A DNA stretch of 64,000 bases from Streptococcus salivarius (GCF_000785515.1 NZ_CP009913.1:400001-464000), one strand, 5' to 3'. Numbered from the stretch's first letter, positions 8,338 through 18,704 are shown. Notes: generated from the sequence alone by a model not told the origin. Program-made: numbers and translations.

Positions 8338-8772
8338 GTGAATTACGACAAAATTGATGGCTATCTTGTTGATATTTTTAATAACGTAGTTATTATCGAA
8401 GAAGCAAGTTTGAAGAATTCAAAGTTTAACGATGTTTCCCTCAAGGAAATGCATACCATTGATGTGATCGGTACACATCCAGATACGACACCAAGTGCAG
8501 TAGCTAAAGAACTCATGCTAACGCTTGGTACTGTAATAACTTCTCTCAATAAACTTGAAAAGAAAGGTTATATTGTCCGTACGCGTTCATCAGTTGACCG
8601 TCGTGTGGTCCATCTATCGCTTTCTAAAAAGGGTCGTTTGGTATATCGTCTTCACCGTCGTTTTCATAAATCAATGGTGATGAGGATTACAGAAGGCTTT
8701 AACGACGAGGAATTGAAGGTTATGAGCAAGGGATTGGAAAATCTCCACGCCTTTCTTGAGGAGTTGAAATAA
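8338..8772 (+). CDS. fabT: MarR-family repressor of fatty-acid synthesis FabT
   Basis: FabT represses the fab cluster when bound to long-chain acyl-ACP. 144 residues, MarR winged-helix fold: helix-turn-helix around [29 protein letters not shown] (about 50-78, given here as family position), then the wing with [17 protein letters not shown]. The GTG start is supported by AAAGGAG eight bases upstream. The stop codon overlaps the fabH ATG by one base, so translation is coupled. Palindromes of the FabT type lie before fabM, fabT and fabK. Confidence 0.93.
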   Translation: MNYDKIDGYLVDIFNNVVIIEEASLKNSKFNDVSLKEMHTIDVIGTHPDTTPSAVAKELMLTLGTVITSLNKLEKKGYIVRTRSSVDRRVVHLSLSKKGRLVYRLHRRFHKSMVMRITEGFNDEELKVMSKGLENLHAFLEELK

Positions 8773-9734
8773 TGGCATTTGCAAAAATTAGTCAGGTTGC
8801 CCATTATGCACCTGCTCAGGTCGTGACTAATGATGACCTATCAAAAATCATGGATACTAGCGACGAGTGGATTCGCTCACGCACAGGTATTCAGGAACGT
8901 CGCATCTCATTGAATGAGAACACGAGTGATTTAGCCACCAATGTTGCTCATCAGCTATTAGAAAAATCAGGATTATCGCCAGTGGAGCTAGACTTTGTTT
9001 TAGTTGCAACGATTTCTCCGGATAGCTCTATGCCGTCAGTAGCGGCTCGAGTTCAAGGAGCAATCGGTGCAGTCAATGCTTTTGCTTTTGACATTACTGC
9101 AGCATGTAGTGGTTTCGTCTTTGCCTTGGCAACAGCAGAAAAATTGATTAAGTCAGGTGTCTACAAAAAAGGTCTAGTTATTGGTGCGGAAGTCCTTTCT
9201 AAAACTTTAGACTGGTCTGACCGTACAACAGCTGTCCTCTTTGGAGATGGTGCTGGCGGAGTCCTCCTGGAAGAAACTGAAGAAGAACATTTCTTCGGAG
9301 AATCTTTGAATACCGATGGTAGCAAGGGTGGTCTTGAGTCAGGAGCCTCTGCAGTTATCTCGCCTTATTCAGATGAGTCTGATCAGCCTAATCCCTATAT
9401 GCAAATGGATGGGAAAGCGATCTTTGATTTTGCCGTTAAGACAGTTTCAAAGAGCATTAAGGCCTTGGTTGAAGAAAAAGGTGAACCTGATTACTTCCTG
9501 CTTCATCAAGCTAACATTCGTATTTTGGATATTATGGCTAAGAAAATCGATGTCAGTCGTGATAAATTCTTGGCAAACATGATGTCTTACGGTAATACCA
9601 GTGCGGCAAGTATCCCAATTTTGCTTTCTGAAAACGTGGCAAATGGGACCTTAAAATTAGACAGCGGTCAAACAATTCTTTTATCAGGTTTTGGTGGGGG
9701 TTTGACATGGGGCAGTCTTATTGTTAAAATCTAG
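8772..9734 (+). CDS. fabH: Beta-ketoacyl-ACP synthase III
   Basis: Condenses acetyl-CoA (or another short acyl-CoA) with malonyl-ACP to start fatty-acid synthesis. 320 residues, thiolase fold; catalytic triad Cys112 (ITAACSGF), His in LLHQANIRI and Asn in YGNTSAAS. Full family length. It overlaps fabT by one base and is followed by acpP, which supplies its acyl carrier. No promoter is obvious in front of it, so it is read from the fabT promoter. Confidence 0.96.
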   Translation: MAFAKISQVAHYAPAQVVTNDDLSKIMDTSDEWIRSRTGIQERRISLNENTSDLATNVAHQLLEKSGLSPVELDFVLVATISPDSSMPSVAARVQGAIGAVNAFAFDITAACSGFVFALATAEKLIKSGVYKKGLVIGAEVLSKTLDWSDRTTAVLFGDGAGGVLLEETEEEHFFGESLNTDGSKGGLESGASAVISPYSDESDQPNPYMQMDGKAIFDFAVKTVSKSIKALVEEKGEPDYFLLHQANIRILDIMAKKIDVSRDKFLANMMSYGNTSAASIPILLSENVANGTLKLDSGQTILLSGFGGGLTWGSLIVKI

Positions 9735-9797
9735 TTATATAAATTATGCACCAGCATAGATTATAAGAAATATATTTATCTTAAAGGAGAAATTAAA

Positions 9798-10022
9798 ATG
9801 GCAGTATTTGAAAAAGTACAAGAAATCATCGTTGAAGAACTTGGGAAAGACGCAGAAGAAGTAAAAGTAGAAACTACTTTTGACGAACTTGATGCTGACT
9901 CACTTGATGTATTCCAAGTTATCTCAGAAATCGAAGATGAATTCGATATCCAAATCGAAACTGAAGAAGGTCTTAACACTGTTGGTGACCTTGTTGCTTA
10001 CGTAGAAGAAAAAACTAAATAA
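9798..10022 (+). CDS. acpP: Acyl carrier protein
   Basis: Carries the growing acyl chain on a phosphopantetheine arm attached to Ser35 in the DADSLD motif. 74 residues, very acidic, four-helix fold, the usual length. AAAGGAG precedes the ATG. A terminator-like hairpin follows the gene, so abundant acpP message may be released separately from the fabK part of the cluster. Confidence 0.96.
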   Translation: MAVFEKVQEIIVEELGKDAEEVKVETTFDELDADSLDVFQVISEIEDEFDIQIETEEGLNTVGDLVAYVEEKTK

Positions 10023-10032
10023 GCAGGGCATA

Positions 10033-10067
10033 GAGAATATTCTTATTTGGGATATTCTCCTTTGTTT
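10033..10067 (+). terminator. Hairpin between acpP and fabK
   Basis: 8-bp perfect stem GAGAATAT/ATATTCTC with an 11-base loop, followed by CTTTGTTT. The T tract is interrupted, so termination may be partial. Confidence 0.55.
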
Positions 10068-10090
10068 ATACAATTACTTTGATTATTAAA
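10062..10090 (+). promoter_or_regulatory. Promoter and FabT-type operator of fabK
   Basis: Candidate promoter TTGTTT, 16-base spacer, TATTAA. The imperfect operator TTTGATTATTAAA (10078-10090), within ACTTTGATTATTAAACT, overlaps the -10 and matches the FabT pattern with one changed base. Confidence 0.55.
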
Positions 10091-10128
10091 CTATTTATTT
10101 GATTAGAAAATCGAAAAAAAGGTGAAAA

Positions 10129-11094
10129 ATGAAATCTCGTATTACAGAACTGTTAGGAATTAAATATCCAATCTTCCAAGGTGGTATGGCTTGGGTCGCT
10201 GATGGTGATCTAGCAGGTGCCGTTTCAAATGCTGGTGGACTCGGAATTATTGGTGGTGGTAATGCCCCTAAAGAAGTGGTAAAAGCTAATATCGATAGAG
10301 TGAAACAAATCACTGACAAACCATTCGGTGTTAATATCATGCTTTTGTCACCATTTGCAGATGACATCGTTGACCTCGTTATCGAAGAGGGTGTTAAGGT
10401 TGTTACAACAGGTGCTGGAAACCCAGGTAAATACATGGAACGCTTCCACGAAGCAGGTATCACAGTTATTCCAGTTATTCCATCAGTTGCACTTGCTAAG
10501 CGTATGGAAAAACTTGGTGCTGATGCTGTTGTCGCAGAAGGTATGGAAGCTGGTGGTCACATCGGTAAATTGACAACTATGGCTCTTGTTCGCCAGGTTG
10601 CGGATGCGGTATCTATCCCAGTTATTGGTGCTGGTGGTGTTGCTGATGGACGTGGTATGGCTGCTGTTCTTATGCTTGGAGCAGAAGCTGTTCAGTTTGG
10701 TACGCGTTTCGCTGTTGCTAAGGAATCTAATGCTCACCAAAACTTCAAAGATAAGATTTTGAAGGCTAAAGATATCGATACTGTTATTTCAGCTTCTGTT
10801 GTTGGACACCCAGTTCGTGCGATTAAGAATAAATTGGCTACAGAATATAACCAAGCTGAAAAAGATTTCTTGGCTGGTAAGAAAACTCAAGAGGAAATTG
10901 AAGAACTTGGTGCAGGTGCCCTTCGTAACGCGGTAGTTGATGGAGATGTGGAATATGGTTCAGTCATGGCTGGACAAATTGCAGGTCTTGTTCGTAAAGA
11001 AGAAACGTGTGCAGAAATCTTGGAAGACCTTTACACAGGTGCTGCCAAGGTGATTAAAGAAGAAGCTGCTCGTTGGGCAGATGTAAACGTCTAA
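10129..11094 (+). CDS. fabK: Enoyl-ACP reductase II (FMN-dependent)
   Basis: Last reductive step of each elongation cycle, using NAD(P)H and FMN; it replaces FabI in streptococci. 321 residues, TIM-barrel of the 2-nitropropane dioxygenase type: FQGGMAWVADG near the N terminus, AEGMEAGGHIG at about 133-143, and the phosphate-binding GAGGVADGRGMAAVLMLGAEAVQFGTRF region at about 167-195 (quoted by its start GAGGVADGRG). The ATG has AAGGTG upstream. FabK rather than FabI explains why such bacteria are naturally less sensitive to triclosan (known for the family). Confidence 0.95.
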   Translation: MKSRITELLGIKYPIFQGGMAWVADGDLAGAVSNAGGLGIIGGGNAPKEVVKANIDRVKQITDKPFGVNIMLLSPFADDIVDLVIEEGVKVVTTGAGNPGKYMERFHEAGITVIPVIPSVALAKRMEKLGADAVVAEGMEAGGHIGKLTTMALVRQVADAVSIPVIGAGGVADGRGMAAVLMLGAEAVQFGTRFAVAKESNAHQNFKDKILKAKDIDTVISASVVGHPVRAIKNKLATEYNQAEKDFLAGKKTQEEIEELGAGALRNAVVDGDVEYGSVMAGQIAGLVRKEETCAEILEDLYTGAAKVIKEEAARWADVNV

Positions 11095-11118
11095 AAAAAC
11101 GTCGAAAGGATTAGGATA

Positions 11119-12039
11119 GTGACAAAACGTGCGTTCTTATTTGCTGGTCAAGGGGCTCAGAAATTGGGCATGGCGAGCGATTTGTATGCGGCTTATCCCG
11201 TTGTCAAAGAGACATTTGATACGGCTAGTCGTATTCTAGGTTATGATTTGCGTGAATTGATTGATTCTAACGAAGAAAAACTTAATCAGACACGCTATAC
11301 TCAACCAGCTATTTTGACAACGTCAGTAGCCATTTATCGTCTCTTGGCAGAAAATGGTATCACTCCTGATATTGTTGCCGGCCTCTCTTTGGGTGAATAT
11401 TCTGCCCTAGTTGCGGCTGGAGCACTCTCATTTGAGGATGCGGTAGCCTTGGTTGCTAAACGTGGAGAATTCATGGAAACAGCGGCTCCTGCTGGAAGTG
11501 GGAAAATGGTTGCAGTCATGAATACAGATCCAAGTTTGATTGAAGAAATCTGTCAAAAAGCATCTGAAAAGGGTGTAGTAACGCCTGCTAACTATAATAC
11601 TCCAGCACAAATTGTTATTGGTGGTGAAGTTGAGGCTGTTGATTATGCTGTGGAATTGCTTAAAGAAGCTGGTGCTAAACGTCTGATTCCTCTTAATGTT
11701 TCAGGACCGTTCCATACAGCTTTACTTGAATCAGCTAGTCAAAAATTGGCAGCAGAACTTGAGAAAGTGTCATTCACTGACTTTAAGCTTCCTTTGGTAG
11801 GTAATACTGAAGCTCAAATCATGAAGTCAGAAGATGTTAAGGCACTTTTGGCTCGTCAGGTGATGGAACCTGTACGTTTTTACGATTCAATCGCGACTAT
11901 TCAAGAATTTGGTGTAGATGAAGTGATTGAGATTGGTCCAGGTAAGGTCTTGTCAGGTTTCTTGAAGAAGATTGACAAAACTCTTCCGACTCATAATGTT
12001 GAAGATCAAGCTAGTCTTGATGCCCTTCTTAATGCTTAA
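11119..12039 (+). CDS. fabD: Malonyl-CoA:ACP transacylase
   Basis: Moves malonyl from CoA to ACP. 306 residues with FAGQGAQ at the N terminus, the catalytic Ser90 in GLSLGEYSALVAAG, and the catalytic His at about 198 in SGPFHTALLE. The GTG start is supported by AAAGGATTAGGA upstream; no in-frame ATG fits better. Directly between fabK and fabG, 13 bp before fabG, as expected for one operon. Confidence 0.95.
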   Translation: MTKRAFLFAGQGAQKLGMASDLYAAYPVVKETFDTASRILGYDLRELIDSNEEKLNQTRYTQPAILTTSVAIYRLLAENGITPDIVAGLSLGEYSALVAAGALSFEDAVALVAKRGEFMETAAPAGSGKMVAVMNTDPSLIEEICQKASEKGVVTPANYNTPAQIVIGGEVEAVDYAVELLKEAGAKRLIPLNVSGPFHTALLESASQKLAAELEKVSFTDFKLPLVGNTEAQIMKSEDVKALLARQVMEPVRFYDSIATIQEFGVDEVIEIGPGKVLSGFLKKIDKTLPTHNVEDQASLDALLNA

Positions 12040-12051
12040 AACGAGGTAAAC

Positions 12052-12786
12052 ATGGAACTTAAGAATAAAAATGTTTTTGTAACAGGTTCAACACGTGGAA
12101 TTGGATTAGCTGTGGCACATAAGTTTGCTAGTCTTGGTGCCAACGTTGTCCTAAATGGACGTTCTGAAATTTCTGAGGACTTGCTTGCACAGTTTGCAGA
12201 CTATGGTGTAACTGTTGTTGGTATCTCAGGTGATATTTCTAATGGCGAAGATGCTAAACGTATGGTTGCGGAAGCTATTGAAAAGCTTGGTAGTGTTGAC
12301 GTGCTAGTTAATAATGCTGGTATCACTAACGATAAGTTGATGTTGAAGATGACTGAAGAAGATTTTGAACGTGTCTTGAAAATCAACTTGACTGGTGCCT
12401 TCAATATGACACAAGCTGTCTTGAAACCAATGTCTAAGGCGCGTCAAGGTGCCATCATCAATATGTCATCTGTTGTAGGTCTTATGGGGAATATTGGTCA
12501 AGCTAACTATGCAGCTTCAAAAGCTGGTTTGATTGGTTTCACTAAATCAGTAGCGCGTGAAGTTGCGGCCCGTGGTGTCCGTGTCAATGCTATCGCTCCT
12601 GGTTTCATTGAATCAGATATGACTGACGCTATTCCAGAGAAAATGAAAGATGCTATGATTGCTCAAGTACCAATGAAACGTATTGGTCAAGCAGAAGAAG
12701 TGGCAGAAGTTGCAGCATTCTTGGCTAGTCAAGAATATCTCACAGGTCAAACCATCGCTATTGATGGTGGTATGACCATGCAATAA
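12052..12786 (+). CDS. fabG: 3-oxoacyl-ACP reductase
   Basis: NADPH-dependent reduction of beta-ketoacyl-ACP. 244 residues, short-chain dehydrogenase: TGSTRGIG cofactor motif at about 11-18, NNAG at about 87-90, catalytic Ser in INMSSVVG and YAASK at about 151-155. Family length. ACGAGG precedes the ATG. The stop is followed by a 60-bp gap with a weak FabT-like palindrome before fabF. Confidence 0.95.
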   Translation: MELKNKNVFVTGSTRGIGLAVAHKFASLGANVVLNGRSEISEDLLAQFADYGVTVVGISGDISNGEDAKRMVAEAIEKLGSVDVLVNNAGITNDKLMLKMTEEDFERVLKINLTGAFNMTQAVLKPMSKARQGAIINMSSVVGLMGNIGQANYAASKAGLIGFTKSVAREVAARGVRVNAIAPGFIESDMTDAIPEKMKDAMIAQVPMKRIGQAEEVAEVAAFLASQEYLTGQTIAIDGGMTMQ

Positions 12787-12846
12787 TTGATTTTCAATAT
12801 CAAAAATCATTTACTAGAATATCCATCCGACAAAAGGAGAATATAT

Positions 12847-14079
12847 ATGTCTACAAATCGTGTTGTTGTTACAGGTTACGGCGTGACCTCACCAATCGGT
12901 AATACACCAGAAGAATTTTGGAACAGTCTTCATGACGGTAAAATTGGTATTAAGCCAATTACTAAGTTTGATGCTTCTGAAATTCCAGTCTTTAACGCTG
13001 GTGAAATCCAAGATTTCCCGTTCGATAAATACTTTGTGAAAAAAGATACTAATCGTATGGACACTTACTCACTTTATGCGATTTATGCTGCTATGGAAGC
13101 TCTTGAAACTTCAGGACTTAACATGGAAGAAGAAGATCGTGATCGTGTTGGTGTTATCGTGTCATCTGGTATCGGTGGTCTCCAAGAACTTGAAGATCAA
13201 ATCATTCGTATGCACGAACGTGGTATGAAACGTATCAAACCAATGTTTATCCCTAAAGCACTCTCAAACATGGGTGCTGGTAACATTGCTCTTAAAATTG
13301 GTGCTCAAGGGGTATGTAAATCCGTGACAACTGCTTGTGCCTCTGCCAATGATGCAATCGGTGAGGCCTTCCGTGAAATTAAATTCGGTTTGCATGATGT
13401 TGTCTTGGCTGGTGGTGCTGAAGCTTCAATCACTAAGATTGGTATCGGTGGTTTCAATGCTCTTACAGCACTTTCAACAACAGAGGATCCAGAACGTTCA
13501 TCAATTCCATTTGATAAAGACCGTAATGGTTTTGTTATGGGTGAAGGTGCAGGGGTTCTCGTTATCGAAAGCTTGGAACATGCTCAAAAACGTGGTGCTA
13601 ACATCTTGGCTGAGATTGTTGGTTACGGATCAAACTGTGATGCCTACCACATGACAACACCAACTCCAGACGGTTCTGGTGCTGCTAAAGCAATTAAATT
13701 GGCTATCAATGAAGCTGGTATCAAACCTGAAGATGTTGATTATGTTAATGCTCACGGGACATCAACACCTGCCAATGAAAAAGGTGAAAGTGGTGCCATT
13801 GTTTCTGTACTTGGTAAAGATGTTCCAGTTTCATCTACTAAATCATTTACAGGTCACTTGCTAGGTGCTGCTGGTGCGGTTGAAGCTATTGCAACAATCG
13901 AAGCTATTCGTCATAGTTATGTACCGAAAACTGCTGGTACAAAAGAATTGTCTGACTACATCGAAGCTAATGTTGTTTATGGTGAAGGTCAAGAAGCTGA
14001 TATTGAGTACGCAATTTCAAATACTTTCGGTTTTGGTGGACACAATGCTGTTCTTGCCTTTAAACGTTGGGAGGCTTAA
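12847..14079 (+). CDS. fabF: Beta-ketoacyl-ACP synthase II
   Basis: Main elongating condensing enzyme. 410 residues from the chosen ATG, which has AAAGGAG nine bases upstream; an upstream in-frame ATT codon that opens a longer frame has no ribosome-binding site and adds residues absent from the family. Catalytic Cys164 in TTACASANDA, His residues in NAHGTSTPANE and SFTGHLLGAAG. Full length. Part of the fab operon, four bases before accB. Confidence 0.95.
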   Translation: MSTNRVVVTGYGVTSPIGNTPEEFWNSLHDGKIGIKPITKFDASEIPVFNAGEIQDFPFDKYFVKKDTNRMDTYSLYAIYAAMEALETSGLNMEEEDRDRVGVIVSSGIGGLQELEDQIIRMHERGMKRIKPMFIPKALSNMGAGNIALKIGAQGVCKSVTTACASANDAIGEAFREIKFGLHDVVLAGGAEASITKIGIGGFNALTALSTTEDPERSSIPFDKDRNGFVMGEGAGVLVIESLEHAQKRGANILAEIVGYGSNCDAYHMTTPTPDGSGAAKAIKLAINEAGIKPEDVDYVNAHGTSTPANEKGESGAIVSVLGKDVPVSSTKSFTGHLLGAAGAVEAIATIEAIRHSYVPKTAGTKELSDYIEANVVYGEGQEADIEYAISNTFGFGGHNAVLAFKRWEA

Positions 14080-14082
14080 TTC

Positions 14083-14577
14083 ATGAATATTTCTGAAATC
14101 AAAGATTTGTTGGCTCAATTTGATGCATCAACTTTGCGTGAATTTTCATACAAAAACAATGGTGAAGAATTGAACTTGAGCAAAAATCAAACAAGTTCAG
14201 TAACAGCTGCCCCAGTAGCTCCTACAGTTGAAGTAGTTGCGCCAGCTCCCCAGGCTCCGGTTGCTCCAGTAGCAGCACCTGCTGCTGTTGAAACTCCAGC
14301 AACACCAGTTGAAGAAGCTTCTGCACCACCTCAAGCTGCTGAAGGAGAAGTGGTTGAAAGTCCACTTGTCGGTGTGGCTTACTTGTCTCCATCACCTGAA
14401 AAACCAGCCTTTGTTTCTGTTGGAGACACTGTTAAGAAAGGTCAAACTCTTCTTATCGTTGAAGCGATGAAGGTTATGAATGAAGTGCCAGCACCTAAAG
14501 ATGGTGTTATTACTGAAATCTTGGTAGCAAATGAAGAAGTTGTTGACTACGGAAAAGGATTGGTACGCATCAAATGA
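14083..14577 (+). CDS. accB: Biotin carboxyl carrier protein of acetyl-CoA carboxylase
   Basis: Carries biotin between AccC and AccAD. 164 residues: an N-terminal helix region, a flexible Ala/Pro-rich linker (about 43-85, with repeated APVAP-type units), and the C-terminal biotinyl domain with Lys130 in EAMKVMNE as the biotinylation site. The stop codon overlaps the fabZ ATG (ATGA), so the two are translationally coupled. Confidence 0.95.
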   Translation: MNISEIKDLLAQFDASTLREFSYKNNGEELNLSKNQTSSVTAAPVAPTVEVVAPAPQAPVAPVAAPAAVETPATPVEEASAPPQAAEGEVVESPLVGVAYLSPSPEKPAFVSVGDTVKKGQTLLIVEAMKVMNEVPAPKDGVITEILVANEEVVDYGKGLVRIK

Positions 14578-14999
14578 CAATTGATATTAATGCTATTCGT
14601 GAAGCTTTACCACACCGTTATCCAATGCTTTTGGTTGACCGTGTGCTAGAAGTTTCAGAAGACGAAATCACAGCTATTAAAAATGTAACGATCAATGAAC
14701 CTTTCTTTAATGGACATTTTCCTCAATACCCAGTTATGCCTGGCGTTCTTATCATGGAAGCTCTTGCGCAAACAGCTGGTGTTCTTGAATTGTCTAAACC
14801 TGAAAATAAGGGCAAATTAGTCTTTTACGCAGGTATGGATAAGGTTAAATTTAAAAAACAAGTGGTTCCTGGTGACCAACTTGTTATGACAGCTAAGTTT
14901 GTTAAGCGTCGTGGAACAATTGCTGTTGTTGAAGCTAAGGCTGAAGTCGATGGTAAACTTGCTGCATCAGGTACTTTGACTTTTGCTATTGGAAGCTAA
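14574..14999 (+). CDS. fabZ: 3-hydroxyacyl-ACP dehydratase
   Basis: Dehydrates beta-hydroxyacyl-ACP. 141 residues, hot-dog fold, with [13 protein letters not shown] at about 12-24, the catalytic His48 in [12 protein letters not shown] and Glu62 in MEALAQTAG. Four-base overlap with accB. A structured terminator-like hairpin follows before accC. In streptococci FabM, not FabZ, makes the cis double bond. Confidence 0.95.
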   Translation: MTIDINAIREALPHRYPMLLVDRVLEVSEDEITAIKNVTINEPFFNGHFPQYPVMPGVLIMEALAQTAGVLELSKPENKGKLVFYAGMDKVKFKKQVVPGDQLVMTAKFVKRRGTIAVVEAKAEVDGKLAASGTLTFAIGS

Positions 15000-15008
15000 T
15001 GTTTTGTG

Positions 15009-15044
15009 AAAATCCTTCTGGCGACAGTCGGAAAGGATTTTTCT
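15009..15044 (+). terminator. Terminator or attenuator between fabZ and accC
   Basis: 9-bp perfect outer stem AAAATCCTT/AAGGATTTT with an inner CGAC/GTCG stem and a T-rich tail. It would reduce read-through from the fab genes into the carboxylase genes. Confidence 0.7.
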
Positions 15045-15117
15045 TTAGACATTGGTCTATCACATAGAAAGGAAATCAACACAGACTATCAAAAAATGTC
15101 TGATGTTATCTTGTTTT

Positions 15118-16488
15118 ATGTTTAAAAAATTATTGATTGCCAATCGTGGTGAAATTGCAGTGCGTATTATCCGTGCAGCGCGTGAATTGGGTATCCAAAC
15201 GGTTGCTATTTATTCTGAAGCAGATAAGGATTCTCTCCATACTATGCTTGCTGATGAAGCTATTTGTATCGGGCCTGCAAAATCAACGGATTCTTATTTA
15301 AATATGAATCGTGTCCTATCAGCTGCTATTGTGACTGAGGCTCAAGCTATTCACCCAGGGTTTGGTTTCTTGAGTGAAAACTCTAAATTTGCCACTCTCT
15401 GTGAAGAAATGAACATCAAGTTTATTGGTCCTTCAGGCGAAGTCATGGACAAGATGGGTGACAAAATCAATGCCCGTGCTGAAATGATTAAGGCTAATGT
15501 CCCTGTAATTCCTGGTTCAGATGGTGAAGTCTTTACAGCTGAGGAGGCTTTGGAAGTTGCCAACCGTCTTGGTTACCCAGTGATGCTTAAGGCTTCTGCC
15601 GGTGGTGGCGGTAAGGGGATTCGTAAGGTTAACACTGAAGAAGAGTTAGCTCCAGCTTTCGAATCTGCGTCACAAGAAGCTAAAGCAGCCTTTGGTAATG
15701 GGGCGATGTATATTGAAAAAGTTATTTACCCAGCTCGTCATATCGAGGTTCAAATTTTGGGAGATAGCTACGGTAACATTGTTCACCTAGGTGAGCGTGA
15801 TTGCTCTCTTCAACGTAATAACCAAAAGGTCTTGGAAGAATCACCTTCAGTTGCTATTGGTAAGACTCTTCGTCACGAAATTGGTTCTGCAGCTGTCCGT
15901 GCCGCTAAGGCTGTAAATTATGAAAATGCGGGTACTATCGAGTTCCTTCTTGATGAAAAAACAGGTCAGTTCTATTTCATGGAAATGAATACCCGTGTTC
16001 AAGTTGAGCACCCAGTTACAGAATTTGTAAGTGGTGTGGATATTGTTAAAGAACAAATCCGTATTGCCGCAGGTGAAAAACTCTCTGTGACCCAAGATGA
16101 TATTGAAATCAAGGGACATGCTATTGAGTGTCGTATCAATGCAGAAAATCCTAAGTTCAACTTTGCACCTAGTCCAGGGAAAATTAGCAATCTCTACCTA
16201 CCTAGTGGTGGTGTTGGTCTTCGTGTAGACAGTGCAGTCTATCCTGGCTATACTATTCCACCTTACTATGATTCAATGATTGCTAAAATCATTGTTCATG
16301 GAGAAAATCGATTTGAGGCACTCATGAAGATGCAACGTGCCCTTTACGAGCTCGAAATCGATGGTGTTGTGACTAATGCTGACTTCCAGTTGGATTTGAT
16401 TTCGGATCGTAGCGTTATCGCTGGGGATTATGATACTTCCTTCTTGATGGAGACCTTCCTACCAGATTATCAGAATCGTGAGGAATAA
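15118..16488 (+). CDS. accC: Biotin carboxylase subunit of acetyl-CoA carboxylase
   Basis: Carboxylates the biotin on AccB with ATP and bicarbonate. 456 residues from the ATG that gives the conserved N terminus [20 protein letters not shown]-grasp motifs [12 protein letters not shown] at about 159-170 and [15 protein letters not shown] at about 285-299. The start is odd: no Shine-Dalgarno lies within 20 bases. The only AAGGA is 44 bases upstream, and the gap holds a hairpin (AACACAGAC at 15078-15086 with GTCTGATGTT at 15098-15107) that could bring it near the ATG. An in-frame ATG at 15103 is an alternative but lies inside the stem. Confidence 0.93.
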   Translation: MFKKLLIANRGEIAVRIIRAARELGIQTVAIYSEADKDSLHTMLADEAICIGPAKSTDSYLNMNRVLSAAIVTEAQAIHPGFGFLSENSKFATLCEEMNIKFIGPSGEVMDKMGDKINARAEMIKANVPVIPGSDGEVFTAEEALEVANRLGYPVMLKASAGGGGKGIRKVNTEEELAPAFESASQEAKAAFGNGAMYIEKVIYPARHIEVQILGDSYGNIVHLGERDCSLQRNNQKVLEESPSVAIGKTLRHEIGSAAVRAAKAVNYENAGTIEFLLDEKTGQFYFMEMNTRVQVEHPVTEFVSGVDIVKEQIRIAAGEKLSVTQDDIEIKGHAIECRINAENPKFNFAPSPGKISNLYLPSGGVGLRVDSAVYPGYTIPPYYDSMIAKIIVHGENRFEALMKMQRALYELEIDGVVTNADFQLDLISDRSVIAGDYDTSFLMETFLPDYQNREE

Positions 16489-16493
16489 AGTTT

Positions 16494-17360
16494 ATGGGAT
16501 TATTTGATCGAAAAGAAAAGTATATCCGTATCAATCCTAACCGTTCTGTACGTAATGGGGTTGATCACCAAGTGCCAGAAGTTCCAGATGAACTTTTTGC
16601 CAAATGTCCTGGTTGTAAACAAGCTATTTATCAAAAGGACTTGGGACAAGCTAAAATCTGTCCAAATTGTTCTTATACCTTCCGTATTTCCGCTAAAGAA
16701 CGTCTCGATTTAACGGTTGATGAGGGTTCTTTCCAGGAACTTTTTACAGGAATTGAAACCAAAAATCCATTGAATTTCCCAGGTTATATGGAGAAATTAG
16801 CGGCAACCAAGGAAAAAACGGGTCTTGATGAAGCAGTTGTGACAGGCGTTGCAACTATCAAGGGACAAAGAACAGCCTTAGCTATTATGGATTCTAACTT
16901 TATCATGGCTTCAATGGGAACTGTTGTTGGTGAAAAAATCACCCAGCTCTTTGAACATGCGATTGAAAAAAAACTTCCAGTTGTTATTTTTACAGCATCT
17001 GGTGGTGCCCGTATGCAAGAAGGAATCATGAGTTTGATGCAGATGGCCAAGATTTCAGCCGCTGTAAAACGTCATTCGAATGCTGGCTTGTTGTATTTGA
17101 CTGTATTGACAGATCCAACAACTGGTGGAGTTACAGCAAGTTTCGCCATGGAAGGTGATATCATCTTAGCTGAGCCACAAACCTTGATTGGTTTCGCAGG
17201 TCGTCGTGTTATTGAAAACACAGTTCGCGAAACTTTGCCAGATGATTTCCAAAAGGCTGAGTTCCTTCAAGAACATGGTTTTGTTGATGCCATTGTTAAA
17301 CGTACAGAGTTGGCTGATACCATTGCCACACTCTTATCATTCCATGGAGGTGTTCAATGA
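16494..17360 (+). CDS. accD: Acetyl-CoA carboxylase carboxyltransferase subunit beta
   Basis: With AccA it transfers CO2 from carboxybiotin to acetyl-CoA. 288 residues with the N-terminal zinc ribbon (C38, C41, C56, C59) and a crotonase-like carboxyltransferase domain, including [16 protein letters not shown] at about 166-181 and [13 protein letters not shown] at about 204-216. It lies six bases after accC and its last four bases overlap accA. Confidence 0.96.
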   Translation: MGLFDRKEKYIRINPNRSVRNGVDHQVPEVPDELFAKCPGCKQAIYQKDLGQAKICPNCSYTFRISAKERLDLTVDEGSFQELFTGIETKNPLNFPGYMEKLAATKEKTGLDEAVVTGVATIKGQRTALAIMDSNFIMASMGTVVGEKITQLFEHAIEKKLPVVIFTASGGARMQEGIMSLMQMAKISAAVKRHSNAGLLYLTVLTDPTTGGVTASFAMEGDIILAEPQTLIGFAGRRVIENTVRETLPDDFQKAEFLQEHGFVDAIVKRTELADTIATLLSFHGGVQ

Positions 17361-18127
17361 GCGACGTAGCACGTATTTTAAAAGAAGCGCGTGACCAAGG
17401 CCGTTTAACTGCTTTGGACTTTGCCCAAGGAATCTTCGATGACTTTATCGAACTTCATGGCGACCGTAATTTCCGTGACGATGGTGCCATTATTGGTGGT
17501 ATTGGTCGTTTAAATGGCCAAGCGGTTACTGTAGTGGGTATCCAAAAAGGTAGAAACCTACAAGATAACCTTAACCGTAACTTTGGGCAACCTCATCCAG
17601 AGGGCTATCGTAAGGCTCTTCGCCTCATGAAACAGGCTGAAAAGTTTGGACGTCCAGTTGTTACCTTTATCAATACTGCAGGTGCTTATCCTGGTGTTGG
17701 AGCAGAGGAACGTGGACAAGGTGAGGCAATTGCGCGTAACCTTATGGAAATGAGTGATCTTAAGGTGCCAATTATTGCCATCATCATTGGTGAAGGTGGT
17801 TCGGGAGGAGCTCTTGCCTTGGCGGTAGCCGATAAGGTTTGGATGCTTGAAAATACCATCTACTCTATCTTGAGTCCGGAAGGGTTTGCGACTATTCTCT
17901 GGAAAGATGGCTCACGTTCAGAAGAGGCAGCAGAGTTGATGAAGATTACATCAGGCGAGTTGCTTAATATGGGAATCGTTGATAAGGTGATTCCAGAACG
18001 TGGTTACTTTACAAGTGAAATTATTGAAGCAATTAAGACAGCAATTGTAGATGAGTTGGCAGAATTAAGCCAATTATCAACAGAGGACTTGCTTGAAGCG
18101 CGTTATCAACGTTTTAGAAAATACTAA
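17357..18127 (+). CDS. accA: Acetyl-CoA carboxylase carboxyltransferase subunit alpha
   Basis: Partner of AccD in malonyl-CoA synthesis. 256 residues, shorter than the 315-320 of the E. coli protein because the N-terminal helical part is reduced, as usual in streptococci. Motifs: [17 protein letters not shown] at about 75-91, [16 protein letters not shown] at about 106-121 and [15 protein letters not shown] at about 144-158. The ATGA overlap with accD couples translation. Last gene of the cluster, closed by a strong bidirectional terminator. Confidence 0.96.
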   Translation: MSDVARILKEARDQGRLTALDFAQGIFDDFIELHGDRNFRDDGAIIGGIGRLNGQAVTVVGIQKGRNLQDNLNRNFGQPHPEGYRKALRLMKQAEKFGRPVVTFINTAGAYPGVGAEERGQGEAIARNLMEMSDLKVPIIAIIIGEGGSGGALALAVADKVWMLENTIYSILSPEGFATILWKDGSRSEEAAELMKITSGELLNMGIVDKVIPERGYFTSEIIEAIKTAIVDELAELSQLSTEDLLEARYQRFRKY

Positions 18128-18157
18128 AAAACATTGGGATATATCCCAATGTTTTTT
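18126..18157. terminator. Bidirectional terminator between accA and luxS
   Basis: Perfect stem ACATTGGGATA/TATCCCAATGT flanked by A and T runs on either side. It overlaps the luxS stop codon by two bases. Confidence 0.9.
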
Positions 18158-18638
18158 AAACGGTATGACGTTCGAAGGCTTGGTCTGAGATACCTTGTTC
18201 GAGGATAAGTTTAGCCCATTCCTTAGCTGAATGAAGACTGTGATCCTTGTAGTTACCACAAGATTCAATGGTAGTTCCTGGAACATCTTCCCATGTAATC
18301 TCGTTAGCAATAGCTTCAAGACTAGATTTGATAACTTTAGCAATTTCTGTAGGATCTTGTTTACCCCACATAATCATATGGAAGCCTGTACGGCAACCAA
18401 ATGGTGAGCAATCAATAAGTCCATCGATACGTTGACGGATCAGTTTAGCGAGTAGGTGTTCGATAGTGTGAAGACCACCTGTGTCAATACTATTTTCATT
18501 AGGTTGAATCAAACGGATATCAAAGTTTGTAATGATATCTCCTTTAGGTCCAACTTCCTCAGAAATAAGACGCACATAAGGTGCTTTTACAATGGTGTGA
18601 TCAAGTTCAAAACTTTCAACAGTAACGTCTTTTGGCAT
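18156..18638 (-). CDS. luxS: S-ribosylhomocysteine lyase
   Basis: Splits S-ribosylhomocysteine into homocysteine and DPD, the AI-2 precursor, as part of the activated methyl cycle. 160 residues. Metal ligands His57 and His61 (HTIEH) and Cys127 (ESCGNY), with catalytic Cys82 in FGCRTGFH and Glu60. GGGAGG precedes the ATG. The minus-strand upstream region has an extended -10 TGGTATCAT. Monocistronic between accA and rny. Confidence 0.96.
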
Positions 18639-18704
18639 GGTAATACCTCCCTATTCTAATAGAGTTATGATACCATAAAATCAGTTTAAAGTTCTAGTAT
18701 ATAT

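Noticed and set aside
12787..12846. N-terminal extension of fabF
   Set aside because: No ribosome site at the upstream codon, and the added 20 residues are not part of the family; the ATG at 12847 has AAAGGAG.
14288..14470. Open frames inside accB and many other genes on both strands
   Set aside because: They lack ribosome sites, overlap genes with clear families, and have low-complexity or antisense-like composition; they are shadows of the real frames.
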